From assembly GCF_013377905.1 (NCBI RefSeq), contig NZ_JABKAV010000006.1:1-64000 (forward strand): 64,000 bases of DNA. Direction: 5' to 3'. The DNA comes from Hymenobacter terrestris. GTDB taxonomy: Bacteria; Bacteroidota; Bacteroidia; Cytophagales; Hymenobacteraceae. Both the position numbers and the translations under genes were made by a program. Positions 42,086 through 50,127 of the stretch are shown piece by piece. Every line of letters starts with the position of its first letter. Positions within the stretch are counted from its first letter, which is position 1. The notes below the pieces were generated by a model, which had not been told where the DNA came from, ran no database searches, and was given only the letters and a program-made list of their open reading frames with translations.

Positions 42086-43138
42086 GTGTTCTCGCCTACA
42101 CCCAACTTCCACCCGCTGATGATGCGCCGCGCCCTCGATCTGGCCCGGCTGGGCACCGGTTTCGCCCGGCCCAACCCATTGGTGGGCTGCGTTATCACCC
42201 ACGAAGGCCGCATTATCGGGGAAGGCTGGCACCGGCAATACGGCGGCCCCCACGCCGAAGTAAACGCCATCAACAGTGTGGTGGAGCCGGAGCTGCTACC
42301 CCGCAGCCGGGTGTACGTGACGCTGGAGCCCTGCACCCACCACGGCAAAACCCCACCCTGCGCCGACTTACTAATCGAAAAGCAGGTGGCGGAAGTTGTT
42401 ATCTGCAACGCTGACCCCAACCCGCTGGTGGCTGGCCGGGGCATCACGAAGCTACGCGAGGCCGGAATCAAAGTGGAAACCGGCGTACTGGAAGCGGAAG
42501 GTCGTTGGCTGAACCGGCGCTTCTTCACGGCCCAGGAACAGCAACGGCCCTACGTGGTGCTCAAGTGGGCCGAAACTGCCGACGGCTATTTGGCAGGACC
42601 CTATTACCAATCGGTGGCCATAAGCGGCGAGCAGAGCCGGGTAGCGGTGCACCAGTGGCGGGCCGAGGAGCAGGCCATTCTGGTGGGCACCCGCACGGCC
42701 CTGCACGACAACCCCCGCCTGAATGTGCGCGAGTGGCCTGGGCAGAACCCACTGCGCCTAGTCATCGACAAAAACCTGAGCCTACCGCCTACGCATCACC
42801 TCTTCGACGGCGCCCAACCCACACTGGTATTCACCTACCGCGAGCGGGCCAGCCGCCCCAATCTCGAATTTGTGGTGCTTTCGGAAGCGGAAGACCTTTT
42901 CCCGCAGATGCTGCGCCAGCTGTACCAGCGGCAGGTACAGTCGGTGCTGGTAGAAGGCGGCACCACAGTACTCAACTCGCTGCTCAAAGATGGCCTCTGG
43001 GATGAAGCCCGCGTTATTCGGGCTCCCAAGCGGCTGGGCGGCGGCGTGCCTGCGCCCAAGCTGGGCCTGTGCGGCCTGCACGAGCAGTTCCGGCTGGGTG
43101 AGGATGAGGTATTTGTGTTTTTACGAGCTATTGGCTAG
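42086..43138 (+). CDS. ribD: Riboflavin biosynthesis bifunctional deaminase/reductase
   Basis: About 350 residues. Deaminase domain (1-145) with zinc motif HAEVNA (about His56) and PCTHHGKTPPC; reductase domain (about 150-350) beginning PYVVLKWAETADGY and containing LVEGGTTVLNSLL. It performs the second and third steps of the GTP to riboflavin path. The start is uncertain: GTG 42086 (FSPTPNFHPLMMRRALDLAR) gives the usual N-terminal length; ATG 42119 is a shorter option, TTG 42065 a longer one. The C-terminus (RAIG-stop) lies in heptad-like DNA. Confidence 0.93.
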   Translation: MFSPTPNFHPLMMRRALDLARLGTGFARPNPLVGCVITHEGRIIGEGWHRQYGGPHAEVNAINSVVEPELLPRSRVYVTLEPCTHHGKTPPCADLLIEKQVAEVVICNADPNPLVAGRGITKLREAGIKVETGVLEAEGRWLNRRFFTAQEQQRPYVVLKWAETADGYLAGPYYQSVAISGEQSRVAVHQWRAEEQAILVGTRTALHDNPRLNVREWPGQNPLRLVIDKNLSLPPTHHLFDGAQPTLVFTYRERASRPNLEFVVLSEAEDLFPQMLRQLYQRQVQSVLVEGGTTVLNSLLKDGLWDEARVIRAPKRLGGGVPAPKLGLCGLHEQFRLGEDEVFVFLRAIG

Positions 43139-43225
43139 CTGGTCGTGCTGTAGGGGCGGGGCTTGTCGCTGCCCGCCGTTCGCGCTACTGCAACGGTTCC
43201 GTTCAACGGCACAACCTATAGCACA

Positions 43226-43277
43226 AAAGCCCCTGCCGGCCCTCCTCCCTGAGAGGAGAAGAGCCGGCAGGGGCTTT
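43226..43277. terminator. Bidirectional terminator between ribD and rpmA
   Basis: AAAGCCCCTGCCGGC (43226-43240) pairs exactly with GCCGGCAGGGGCTTT (43263-43277), with further pairing in the loop. Heptad-like arrays lie at about 43127-43140 and 43287-43326 on either side. Confidence 0.85.
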
Positions 43278-43286
43278 GCTTTTTGA

Positions 43287-43326
43287 ACCGAGCTAACAGC
43301 AGAAAGCCATCAGCTAACGGCTCAAA
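43287..43326. repeat. Heptad array downstream of rpmA
   Basis: GAGCTAA CAGCAGA AAGCCAT CAGCTAA CGGCTCA, period 7, in the same sense as the arrays at 26258 and 37817. It ends just beside the rpmA stop. Confidence 0.45.
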
Positions 43327-43328
43327 AA

Positions 43329-43646
43329 CTATGCGTTGTCGTGCGCTTCGGCTGAAGCGGGAGCCGAGGTGTGAACCTCCGAGGCAACTACGTTGCCGGC
43401 TACTACCGATACGAACGAACGGTCTTTGCGGCCCTTGCGGAACTGCACCGTACCGTCGATCATAGCGAACAGAGTGTGGTCCTTGCCCATACCCACGTTC
43501 TGGCCGGGGTGGTGCTTGGTACCGCGCTGACGCACGATGATGTTGCCGGAGATGATGGACTGACCACCGAAGATCTTAACGCCTAAGCGCTTGGATTCCG
43601 ATTCGCGGCCGTTATTGGAGCTACCTACGCCTTTCTTATGTGCCAT
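43329..43646 (-). CDS. rpmA: 50S ribosomal protein L27
   Basis: 105 residues. The N-terminal [21 protein letters not shown] and the [24 protein letters not shown] core (quoted in parts) are L27. The N-terminus reaches the peptidyl-transferase centre. The first residues are MAHKKG without an N-terminal cleavage leader. It follows rplU in the usual L21-L27 order, but 115 bases of heptad-array DNA separate the two genes. The C-terminal tail ([14 protein letters not shown]) is longer than in E. coli. Confidence 0.97.
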   Translation of the reverse strand: MAHKKGVGSSNNGRESESKRLGVKIFGGQSIISGNIIVRQRGTKHHPGQNVGMGKDHTLFAMIDGTVQFRKGRKDRSFVSVVAGNVVASEVHTSAPASAEAHDNA

Positions 43647-43652
43647 TTTGTT

Positions 43653-43760
43653 TGAGCTATAAGCTGCAAGCTACAAGCTGCAAGCTTTATGGTGGAATTG
43701 AGCCCGATACTTACTAAACAACAGGCTTGCAGCTTGTGGCTTGCAGCTTGCCGCTCAATA
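43653..43760. repeat. Facing heptad arrays between rpmA and rplU (inverted repeat)
   Basis: Left array 43653-43688 reads GAGCTAT AAGCTGC AAGCTAC AAGCTGC AAGCTTT. Right array about 43727-43755 reads GCTTGCAGCTTGTGGCTTGC then AGCTTGCCGCT. They are near-perfect reverse complements (25 bases), so the mRNA between L21 and L27 can fold into a long hairpin. Confidence 0.7.
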
Positions 43761-43761
43761 A

Positions 43762-44067
43762 TTACGCGATGCTGTTGATCATTACTTTGGTGAACTGCTG
43801 ACGGTGACCGTTCAGCTTCTTGTAGCCCTTACGGCGCTTCTTCTTGAATACAAGCACCTTGTCGCCCTTCACGTGGGCGAGGATGGTACCGGTTACGGTC
43901 ACGTCCAGCAGCGGCGAGCCGATGGTGAGGGTTCCGTTATCATCGGTCAGCAGGGCTTTGCCCAGCTGCACCTCGTCGCCAACGTTGCCAGCCAAACGGT
44001 GGGCGTATACAAATTTATTGGCTTCGACCTTGGTCTGCTTACCGGCTATGTTGACAATTGCGTACAT
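43762..44067 (-). CDS. rplU: 50S ribosomal protein L21
   Basis: 101 residues: MYAIVNIAGKQTKVEANKFV at the N-terminus, then VLVFKKKRRKGYKKLNGHRQ, the L21 signature near the C-terminus. A structural large-subunit protein, first gene of the L21-L27 operon. Its promoter at 44099-44130 is the best match in the window. Divergent from nrdB across a 467-base gap with DnaA boxes. Confidence 0.97.
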   Translation of the reverse strand: MYAIVNIAGKQTKVEANKFVYAHRLAGNVGDEVQLGKALLTDDNGTLTIGSPLLDVTVTGTILAHVKGDKVLVFKKKRRKGYKKLNGHRQQFTKVMINSIA

Positions 44068-44098
44068 CGGCGTCTAGGTGTTTCTGAAAATTGGAAGG

Positions 44099-44130
44099 CA
44101 AAAGTACCCGTAACGTTTCACATATCCAAA
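44099..44130 (-). promoter_or_regulatory. Promoter of rplU-rpmA
   Basis: On the minus strand TTTG (44130-44127), 20 bases, then TACTTTTG (44106-44099): perfect matches to both Bacteroidota boxes with ideal spacing, 31 bases before the rplU ATG. Confidence 0.75.
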
Positions 44131-44221
44131 CTCTAACTGACTAAATAGCAGAGCGCCTATCCAAACAGCCGCTAAACGCACTTATCTAAGGAACACGCTG
44201 ACGGGTACGCGAATAACACTC

Positions 44222-44261
44222 TGTGGATAACTATCATTATCCACAGGGCAAATGTGGATAA
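44222..44261. promoter_or_regulatory. Cluster of three perfect DnaA boxes upstream of nrdB
   Basis: TGTGGATAA at 44222-44230, TTATCCACA at 44237-44245 and TGTGGATAA at 44253-44261, all exact matches to the DnaA box, spaced 15-16 bases and alternating in strand. They are followed by an AT-rich tract (44262-44300) and lie in the 467-base gap between rplU and nrdB. Either DnaA-controlled expression of ribonucleotide reductase (as known for E. coli nrdAB) or a replication origin or DnaA-titration site. The rest of the gap (44131-44221, 44300-44420) shows nothing else clear. Confidence 0.7.
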
Positions 44262-44423
44262 CTATTTCACTTTTTTCACTTTCAGGCTATAAAAAACCCT
44301 GATTTGGGCCTTTCTGTCTCTCCACTGCTCCGGCGGCCCCAGTTCGGAACAGGGCAGTAGCTGGCCAGCGGTGGGATGGGCAGAAAATGTTAGCACGAGG
44401 TCGCCTTTCCCAAAGTGGTGGGC

Positions 44424-44431
44424 TATCTTTG
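44424..44431 (+). promoter_or_regulatory. -7 box upstream of nrdB
   Basis: TATCTTTG, a perfect TAnnTTTG, 103 bases before the nrdB ATG and 163 bases after the last DnaA box. Confidence 0.45.
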
Positions 44432-44534
44432 GTTTTGAGCCGCGCTGAGAAGCCGGTAAACATTGTTTCCGAGCCCGAGTTAGCCAAGTGCGGCCTTCCC
44501 CGCACTGCTATTTTCCGCCTTTCACCCCGTCTGC

Positions 44535-45497
44535 ATGGAACCCTTACTCACCGAAAACCCCAACCGCTTCGTTCTTTTCCCGATTCAGCACGACGACGTG
44601 TGGCAGTTCTACAAGAAGGCGGAAGCGTCGTTCTGGACGGCCGAGGAAATTGACCTGAGCCAGGACCAGAAGGACTGGGACAACCTCAACGATGGCGAGC
44701 GGCACTTCATTTCGCACGTGCTGGCTTTCTTCGCGGCTTCCGACGGCATCGTGAACGAGAACCTGGCCATCAACTTCATGCAGGAAGTGCAGATGGCTGA
44801 GGCCCGCTGCTTCTATGGTTTCCAGGTGATGATGGAAAACATCCACAGCGAGACCTACTCGCTGCTGATTGACACCTACATCAAAGACCCCAAGCAGAAG
44901 GACTACCTCTTCAACGCCCTCGAAACGGTACCCTGCGTGAAGAAAAAAGGCGACTGGGCCATTAAGTGGATCAACTCGGAGAACTTCACTGAGCGCTTGA
45001 TTGCCTTTGCCGCCGTGGAGGGCATCTTCTTTTCGGGTTCGTTCTGCTCCATTTTCTGGCTGAAAAAGCGCGGCCTGATGCCGGGCCTTACGTTCAGCAA
45101 CGAGCTGATTTCGCGCGACGAAGGGCTGCACTGCGACTTCGCCTGCCTGCTCTACAAAGACCACCTGCAGAACAAGCTGCCCGAGACCCGGGTACAGGAA
45201 ATCATCCGCGACGCCGTAAGCATCGAGCAGGAGTTCGTGACCGACGCGCTGCCCGTGAACCTGATTGGCATGAACGCCAAGAGCATGAACCAGTACATTG
45301 AGTTCGTGGCCGACCGCCTGCTGGAATCGTTAGGTTACAGCCGCATCTACAACGCCACCAACCCCTTCGATTTCATGGAAATGATTTCGCTGCAGGGCAA
45401 AACCAACTTCTTCGAGAAGCGCGTGGCCGAGTACCAGAAAGCCGGCGTGATGAGCGAGCGGACCGAAAACGCCTTCTCGCTCGACGAGGACTTTTAA
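44535..45497 (+). CDS. nrdB: Ribonucleoside-diphosphate reductase, beta subunit (class Ia)
   Basis: 320 residues. Diiron ligands are visible along the helices: Asp/Glu in [11 protein letters not shown], Glu and His in [20 protein letters not shown], Glu in [13 protein letters not shown], and Glu and His in [14 protein letters not shown]. The radical Tyr is in [12 protein letters not shown] or nearby. It houses the tyrosyl radical for NrdA. It precedes nrdA with a terminator and a small gene between, so the two subunits probably have separate promoters. Confidence 0.95.
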   Translation: MEPLLTENPNRFVLFPIQHDDVWQFYKKAEASFWTAEEIDLSQDQKDWDNLNDGERHFISHVLAFFAASDGIVNENLAINFMQEVQMAEARCFYGFQVMMENIHSETYSLLIDTYIKDPKQKDYLFNALETVPCVKKKGDWAIKWINSENFTERLIAFAAVEGIFFSGSFCSIFWLKKRGLMPGLTFSNELISRDEGLHCDFACLLYKDHLQNKLPETRVQEIIRDAVSIEQEFVTDALPVNLIGMNAKSMNQYIEFVADRLLESLGYSRIYNATNPFDFMEMISLQGKTNFFEKRVAEYQKAGVMSERTENAFSLDEDF

Positions 45498-45522
45498 GCT
45501 GAAAGTCAGCACTGTCATACCT

Positions 45523-45562
45523 AAAAAGGCTCCGCTTCCTGTCTGGGAAGCGGAGCCTTTTT
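45523..45562 (+). terminator. Terminator after nrdB
   Basis: AAAAAGGCTCCGCTTCC pairs with GGAAGCGGAGCCTTTTT around a short loop, a typical intrinsic terminator. Confidence 0.92.
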
Positions 45563-45600
45563 GGTTGGGTTACCATTGCGCTAGGCGCTGTATCAAGCGC

Positions 45601-45828
45601 ATGAGCTACTCCCTTGAACCCCGCGACCAATGGCCCCTGCCGGGCCAGGTAGACCCCAGCCTGTCGCCCTGCGCCTTTTGCCGCCGCCGGCTGCGCCTCA
45701 ACGGCAAGCCTGTATTTACCTCTTGCTCCTGCAAAGACTTCGGGCCGGGCGTAACGGTGGGGGCGCTGGCTGTAGGGGCGCTGCTGGTGCTGGGCGGCGC
45801 GGTGTGGCTGGGGAAGCGGAGCCGGTAA
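45601..45828 (+). CDS. Small cysteine-rich single-pass membrane protein
   Basis: 75 residues. The N-terminal half has a CAFC pair and a CSC pair (SPCAFCRRRLRLNGKPVF then TSCSCKD), which could bind metal; the C-terminal half is one membrane helix (VTVGALAVGALLVLGGAVWL) and a basic end. ATG 45601. It lies between the nrdB terminator and another terminator at 45891, so it is its own unit. No family recognised. Confidence 0.5.
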   Translation: MSYSLEPRDQWPLPGQVDPSLSPCAFCRRRLRLNGKPVFTSCSCKDFGPGVTVGALAVGALLVLGGAVWLGKRSR

Positions 45829-45890
45829 GACGGCCCCATTCGCCAGGGCGCACTTCCCCAAACTGAGCCGGCAGCAGTTTCCGATTGATT

Positions 45891-45938
45891 AAAGCCCGCG
45901 TTCTTCCGCGCCCCGTGCGCCGGAAAGCGCGGGCTTTT
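45891..45938. terminator. Terminator after the small cysteine-rich gene
   Basis: AAAGCCCGCG (45891-45900) pairs with CGCGGGCTTT (45928-45937); an inner TTCCG/CGGAA stem strengthens it. Confidence 0.75.
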
Positions 45939-46077
45939 GGTTGTCCTACCGGCCGCCGCGTCCGGCCCCGATACCACATCGGCACCAATCCGCCAACTTA
46001 AAATTTCGGCCGCCTGCTATTCTATATAGTAAAAGCCGAACGCCAAAAACCGCCTGAACTGCACCGTTTTAGGCTAA

Positions 46078-46133
46078 TGTGGAAAACTTATGAAAAGAAG
46101 GTTTGTCCTAGCCGACAGATAGGAATATCTTCC
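46078..46133 (+). promoter_or_regulatory. nrdA upstream region: relaxed DnaA box and candidate promoter
   Basis: TGTGGAAAA at 46078-46086 fits the relaxed DnaA box TTWTNCACA on the other strand. TTTG at 46102-46105, exactly 20 bases, then TATCTTCC at 46126-46133 is a near-consensus promoter. The nrdA ATG is 127 bases further. Between 45939 and 46077 I see only an AT-rich stretch with CTATATAG at 46020-46029. Confidence 0.4.
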
Positions 46134-46260
46134 GGTATCAATGCCTGCGTCCGACCGCTTCGCCCGGCTTGATTGAACCAGACTCCGCGCCTCGGCTGAC
46201 TGCCAACTGCAATCAGCCGGAGCCTACTTCTACTCCATTACCCTTTCAACCAGTACGCTT

Positions 46261-48642
46261 ATGTTGGTACTCAAGCGCGACGGCCGCCGCGAATCCGTGA
46301 AGTTCGACAAGGTTACGGCCCGCATCGAAAAGCTCTGCTACGGCCTGAACATGAACTTCGTGTCGCCGATTGAGGTGGCCAAAAAGGTGATTGACGGCAT
46401 TTATGACGGCGTAACGACGGTGGAGCTCGACAACCTGGCTGCCGAAACCGCCGCCTCGCTCACCACCAAGCACCCCGACTACGCGATTCTGGCCGCCCGC
46501 ATTGCCGTGAGCAACCTGCACAAGGTGACCAGCAAGTCGTTCAGCAGCACCATGAAGCGGCTGCACACCTACGAGGACCCCAAAACGGGCGACAACGCCT
46601 CGCTCGTGGCCCAGGATGTGTGGGACATCGTGCACGCCAACGCGGCGACGCTCGACTCGGCCATCATTTATGACCGAGACTACAACTACGACTACTTCGG
46701 CTTTAAAACGCTGGAGCGGAGCTACCTGCTGCGCCTCGATGGCAAGGTGGTGGAGCGGCCTCAGCACATGCTGATGCGCGTGGCCGTGGGCATTCATAAG
46801 GAAGACATTGCCTCAGCCATTGAGACGTACGAGCTGATGAGCGAGCGGTGGTTTACCCACGCCACGCCTACGCTCTTCAACGCCGGCACGCCCAAGCCCC
46901 AGCTGAGCTCCTGCTTCCTGCTCACGATGAAGGACGACTCCATCGACGGCATTTACGACACGCTGAAAAACTGCGCCCTGATTTCGCAATCGGCCGGCGG
47001 CATCGGGCTGGCCGTGCACAACGTGCGCGCCACCGGCACCTACATCAAGGGCACCAACGGCACCTCCAACGGCCTCGTGCCCATGCTGAAGGTGTTCAAC
47101 GACACGGCTCGCTACGTGGACCAGGGCGGCGGCAAGCGCAAGGGCGCTTTCGCCATTTACCTGGAGCCCTGGCATGCCGATATCTTTGACTTCCTGGACC
47201 TGAAAAAGAACCACGGCAAGGAGGAGATGCGCGCCCGCGACCTGTTTTTTGCCCTCTGGACGCCCGATTTGTTCATGAAGCGCGTGGAAGCCAACGGCGA
47301 CTGGACGCTGATGTGCCCCCACGAATGCCCCGGCCTCGACACCAGCCACGGCGCCGAGTTCGAGAAGCTTTACCAGAAGTACGAGCGCGAAGGCAAGGGC
47401 CGCAAAACCATTAAGGCCCAGGAGCTGTGGTTTGCCATTCTGGAAAGCCAGACCGAGACCGGCACTCCCTACATGCTGTTCAAGGACGCCGCCAATGGCA
47501 AGAGCAACCAGAAGAACCTCGGCACCATTAAGAGCTCCAACCTCTGCACCGAGATTATGGAGTACACCGACGAGCACGAAATTGCCGTGTGCAACCTCGC
47601 CTCGTTGGCTCTGCCCCGCTATGTGCGCCCCGACGAAGCCGGTAACCTGTTCTTCGACCACCAGAAGCTCTACGACGTTACCTACCACGCCACGGTGAAC
47701 CTGAACAAGGTCATCGACATCAACTACTACCCGGTGCCCGAGGCCGAGCGCAGCAACCGCCGCCACCGCCCCATCGGGCTGGGCGTGCAGGGGCTGGCCG
47801 ATACGTTCATTGCCCTGCGCATGCCCTTCGAGAGCGACGAAGCCACCGGCCTGAACAAGGACATCTTCGAGACGCTGTACTTCGCGGCCATGACGGCCTC
47901 CAAGGACCTGGCCCAGCGCGACGGCCACTATGAAACCTTCCCCGGCTCGCCCCTGAGCGAGGGCAAGTTCCAGTTCGACCTCTGGGGCGTAACGCCCGAC
48001 TCGGGCCGCTGGGACTGGGACGCGCTGCGCGCCGAGGTGATGGAGCACGGCGCCCGCAACTCGTTGCTGGTAGCCCCCATGCCCACGGCCAGCACCGCCC
48101 AGATTCTGGGCAACAACGAGTCGTTTGAGCCCTACACGAGCAACATTTACGTGCGCCGGGTGCTCAGCGGCGAGTTCATGGTGGTGAACAAGCACCTGCT
48201 CAAGGACCTCATCAAGCTCGGCCTCTGGAACGAGCAGATGAAGACGGCCATTATTGCCGCCAACGGCTCGGTGCAGGATATTCCGAGCATCCCGCAAAAC
48301 ATCAAGGACCTGTATAAAACGGTGTGGGAGATTTCCCAGCGCCGCATCATCGACATGTCGGCCGACCGGGGCGCGTTCATCTGCCAGAGCCAGAGCCTGA
48401 ACCTGCACGTGCTGAACGTGAACTTCGGCAAGCTCACCAGCATGCACTTCCACAGCTGGAAGAAGGGCCTGAAAACGGGCATGTACTACCTGCGCACCAA
48501 AGCCGCCGCCGACGCCATCAAGTTCACGGTGCAGAAGCAAGCCGCCGAAACCCTGGAGCCGCTCAACGTATCGGCCCAGAACGCCTCGGATATGGCCTGC
48601 TCGCTCGACGACCCGGAAGGCTGCGAAGCCTGCGGTTCGTAA
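46261..48642 (+). CDS. nrdA: Ribonucleoside-diphosphate reductase, alpha subunit (class Ia)
   Basis: 793 residues. An N-terminal ATP-cone (about 1-90: [20 protein letters not shown]) gives allosteric control of activity. The catalytic barrel has Cys in [11 protein letters not shown], the NLCTEI and ASLALP segments around the radical Cys, and a C-terminal redox pair in CEACGS. It reduces ribonucleoside diphosphates using the NrdB radical. ATG 46261 gives [10 protein letters not shown], the normal N-terminus. A perfect hairpin terminates it. Confidence 0.96.
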   Translation: MLVLKRDGRRESVKFDKVTARIEKLCYGLNMNFVSPIEVAKKVIDGIYDGVTTVELDNLAAETAASLTTKHPDYAILAARIAVSNLHKVTSKSFSSTMKRLHTYEDPKTGDNASLVAQDVWDIVHANAATLDSAIIYDRDYNYDYFGFKTLERSYLLRLDGKVVERPQHMLMRVAVGIHKEDIASAIETYELMSERWFTHATPTLFNAGTPKPQLSSCFLLTMKDDSIDGIYDTLKNCALISQSAGGIGLAVHNVRATGTYIKGTNGTSNGLVPMLKVFNDTARYVDQGGGKRKGAFAIYLEPWHADIFDFLDLKKNHGKEEMRARDLFFALWTPDLFMKRVEANGDWTLMCPHECPGLDTSHGAEFEKLYQKYEREGKGRKTIKAQELWFAILESQTETGTPYMLFKDAANGKSNQKNLGTIKSSNLCTEIMEYTDEHEIAVCNLASLALPRYVRPDEAGNLFFDHQKLYDVTYHATVNLNKVIDINYYPVPEAERSNRRHRPIGLGVQGLADTFIALRMPFESDEATGLNKDIFETLYFAAMTASKDLAQRDGHYETFPGSPLSEGKFQFDLWGVTPDSGRWDWDALRAEVMEHGARNSLLVAPMPTASTAQILGNNESFEPYTSNIYVRRVLSGEFMVVNKHLLKDLIKLGLWNEQMKTAIIAANGSVQDIPSIPQNIKDLYKTVWEISQRRIIDMSADRGAFICQSQSLNLHVLNVNFGKLTSMHFHSWKKGLKTGMYYLRTKAAADAIKFTVQKQAAETLEPLNVSAQNASDMACSLDDPEGCEACGS

Positions 48643-48688
48643 TTGAAAAGAGGGCGAAAAACATTTGTTTTTCGCCCTCTTTTCAATT
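48641..48688 (+). terminator. Terminator after nrdA
   Basis: Arms 48641-48662 and 48667-48688 are perfectly complementary over 22 bases (loop ATTT) and contain A- and T-rich ends. The left arm overlaps the last two bases of the stop codon. Confidence 0.92.
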
Positions 48689-48834
48689 ACGAATAGTAAC
48701 AATGGCTTGTTCTCGGCCTTACCTCAATACATTCTAATTAACACCATTGCCTATGCGAAAACCTAGGGCTTAGTATGTATTCGTCAGTCGGGAGCCGATT
48801 GGAGGCTGCAGCCCATTCTAAGGCCTTAAACGCA

Positions 48835-48864
48835 AAAGACGGAAGGTTGCCGCCTTCCGTCTTT
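48835..48864 (+). terminator. Hairpin in the gene-poor stretch
   Basis: AAAGACGGAAGG pairs with CCTTCCGTCTTT around six bases. It lies 43 bases upstream of a candidate 41-codon gene. Confidence 0.6.
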
Positions 48865-48906
48865 CAGCGAGGCTGTTTGCCTCATACAACCAACCGTAGT
48901 GACACT

Positions 48907-49032
48907 ATGAATTGGAATGCTTTTTTGCGCTATATGCGCCGAGTAGCGACTTTCCTTTCTAGCCTCGCAACCATCAGTACAGCCGGGAAAAAGCTGTGGG
49001 ATGCTGTAAGCTGGATGAGAATGTTTCTCTAA
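48907..49032 (+). CDS. Candidate 41-residue basic peptide
   Basis: ATG 48907 to TAA 49032. The peptide begins MNWNAFLRYMRRVATFLSSL and is basic with an amphipathic helical pattern and three Trp. It is framed by stem-loops at 48835-48864 and 49080-49109, as a small separate transcription unit would be. No homologue is recognised; the frame may be chance. Confidence 0.35.
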   Translation: MNWNAFLRYMRRVATFLSSLATISTAGKKLWDAVSWMRMFL

Positions 49033-49079
49033 AGTGGTGATAACCATAGGCTAATGAATTAGCCCCAAAGATCCTCGGT

Positions 49080-49109
49080 AACGGGCTATCCATTTATGGG
49101 TGGCCCGTT
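49080..49109 (+). terminator. Hairpin after the 41-codon frame
   Basis: AACGGGC (49080-49086) pairs with GCCCGTT (49103-49109), with CCAT/ATGG pairing inside; followed by TTCC. Confidence 0.55.
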
Positions 49110-49652
49110 TTCCGTTATAACTTCAGTAAAAGTGGTAAAGTTTTCGCACTCTTCCTCAAATCTTAATGAATTTTCTCGAATAATCCTATCACAACACAGG
49201 TATACCATAACTGATTCTAAAACAGAATACCACCCAGGAAGAATGGCTATCTTCTGTCATGAAATGAGTTAAGAGATTCAAGATACGTACGCGCCTTCCT
49301 CAGCTCGTTAAATAAAATACTATCTATATAGTTGTGAATTTCTCAAGAAAACTCAAGTGTAATTACTCTATATAATTTGAGTCTAGCAGGACTCGATTTG
49401 TGTACTGATTTCAGGCAGAATCAATCTCCACTGCCCCGATGCAACAAACCACAACCGTGCCGCCTAGAGCAATCTAGGCGGCTTCTTTCGTTCGGGGCGG
49501 GGGAGACATTGGTTGTGCTCCGCTACACTCGCGCCAGAGGTAGCTATGGGAAGCTGTTGGATCACCGAACCATTCGTTTTAGCTTCGCCAACCGCTGCCG
49601 CTCCCGGTAGTGGTTGGTTGGCGTTTGGGGCGGTAGCCGCTACCTTGCCGCC
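49110..49652. other. Gene-poor, AT-rich intergenic stretch
   Basis: No coding region can be supported. GC content drops sharply between about 49110 and 49380, with TA-rich segments (CTATCTATATAG at 49321-49332, CTATATAATTTG near 49367). A small stem-loop at 49459-49482 (GCCGCCTAGA/TCTAGGCGGC) followed by TTCTTTC looks like an intrinsic terminator with no protein gene in front of it; a short RNA is possible. Confidence 0.4.
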
Positions 49653-50078
49653 GTGCGCTACCGAACTGCTTCCGCTACGTCTTACACCTGGCCCGTCCGG
49701 GTAGTGCTGGTCATCTACTCCGCTTGCTTCCTGATTGGCAGCTACACCCACGCGGCGGGCATTTTGCGGCGGGGGCTGCTGGCGTCGCCGGTGCCGGTGG
49801 GCATTGGGGTGTTTTGGGATGTGCTGACGCTGCTCGACCCCTTGGCGGCGGTGCTGGTGTGGTGGAGGCCGCGCCTGGGCCTACCGTTGGCCGTAGCCAT
49901 TATGGCGGTTGATATCAGCGTGAACAGCTACGTGTATGTGGCGGGCTACTTCGGGCCGCCGGTAGCGGGGCTGGTGCCGCTGAGTCTGCTGGAGCAGGCG
50001 CTGTTCGGGTTGTTCGTGTTTGTGACGGCGCCAATGGTGTACCGGCTGGTGGCGCGCCCAATAAACGGCGGAACATAA
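49653..50078 (+). CDS. Small multi-pass membrane protein
   Basis: About 141 residues with four hydrophobic helices (PVRVVLVIYSACFLIGSYTH, FWDVLTLLDPLAAVLVWW, LPLAVAIMAVDISVNSYVYV, LEQALFGLFVFVTAPMVYRL). No family recognised. The GTG at 49653 is preferred because a near-consensus -7 box (TACCTTGC, 49641-49648) ends four bases before it, as at other genes here; a TTG at 49614 is the alternative. Confidence 0.65.
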   Translation: MRYRTASATSYTWPVRVVLVIYSACFLIGSYTHAAGILRRGLLASPVPVGIGVFWDVLTLLDPLAAVLVWWRPRLGLPLAVAIMAVDISVNSYVYVAGYFGPPVAGLVPLSLLEQALFGLFVFVTAPMVYRLVARPINGGT

Positions 50079-50127
50079 GGGAAAGCCGTATGTTGGTTTC
50101 GGTACCCTCCCACTTACTTCCTGCGCC

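Noticed and set aside
3342..43760. Heptad arrays as CRISPR or minisatellite
   Set aside because: Units are 7 bases, there are no spacers of regular length and no cas genes; most arrays are degenerate.
46018..46032. TATTCTATATAGTA upstream of nrdA as an NrdR box
   Set aside because: The 16-base spacing and flanks of the NrdR consensus are not met, and no second box at the required helical spacing is seen.
46813..48702. 629-codon open frame on the minus strand opposite nrdA
   Set aside because: It is the antisense shadow of the highly conserved nrdA gene; GC-rich codon bias leaves the opposite frame free of stops. No domain or start context.
49377..49610. 77-codon frame in the AT-rich stretch
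   Set aside because: It crosses the orphan terminator and has no protein-like composition.
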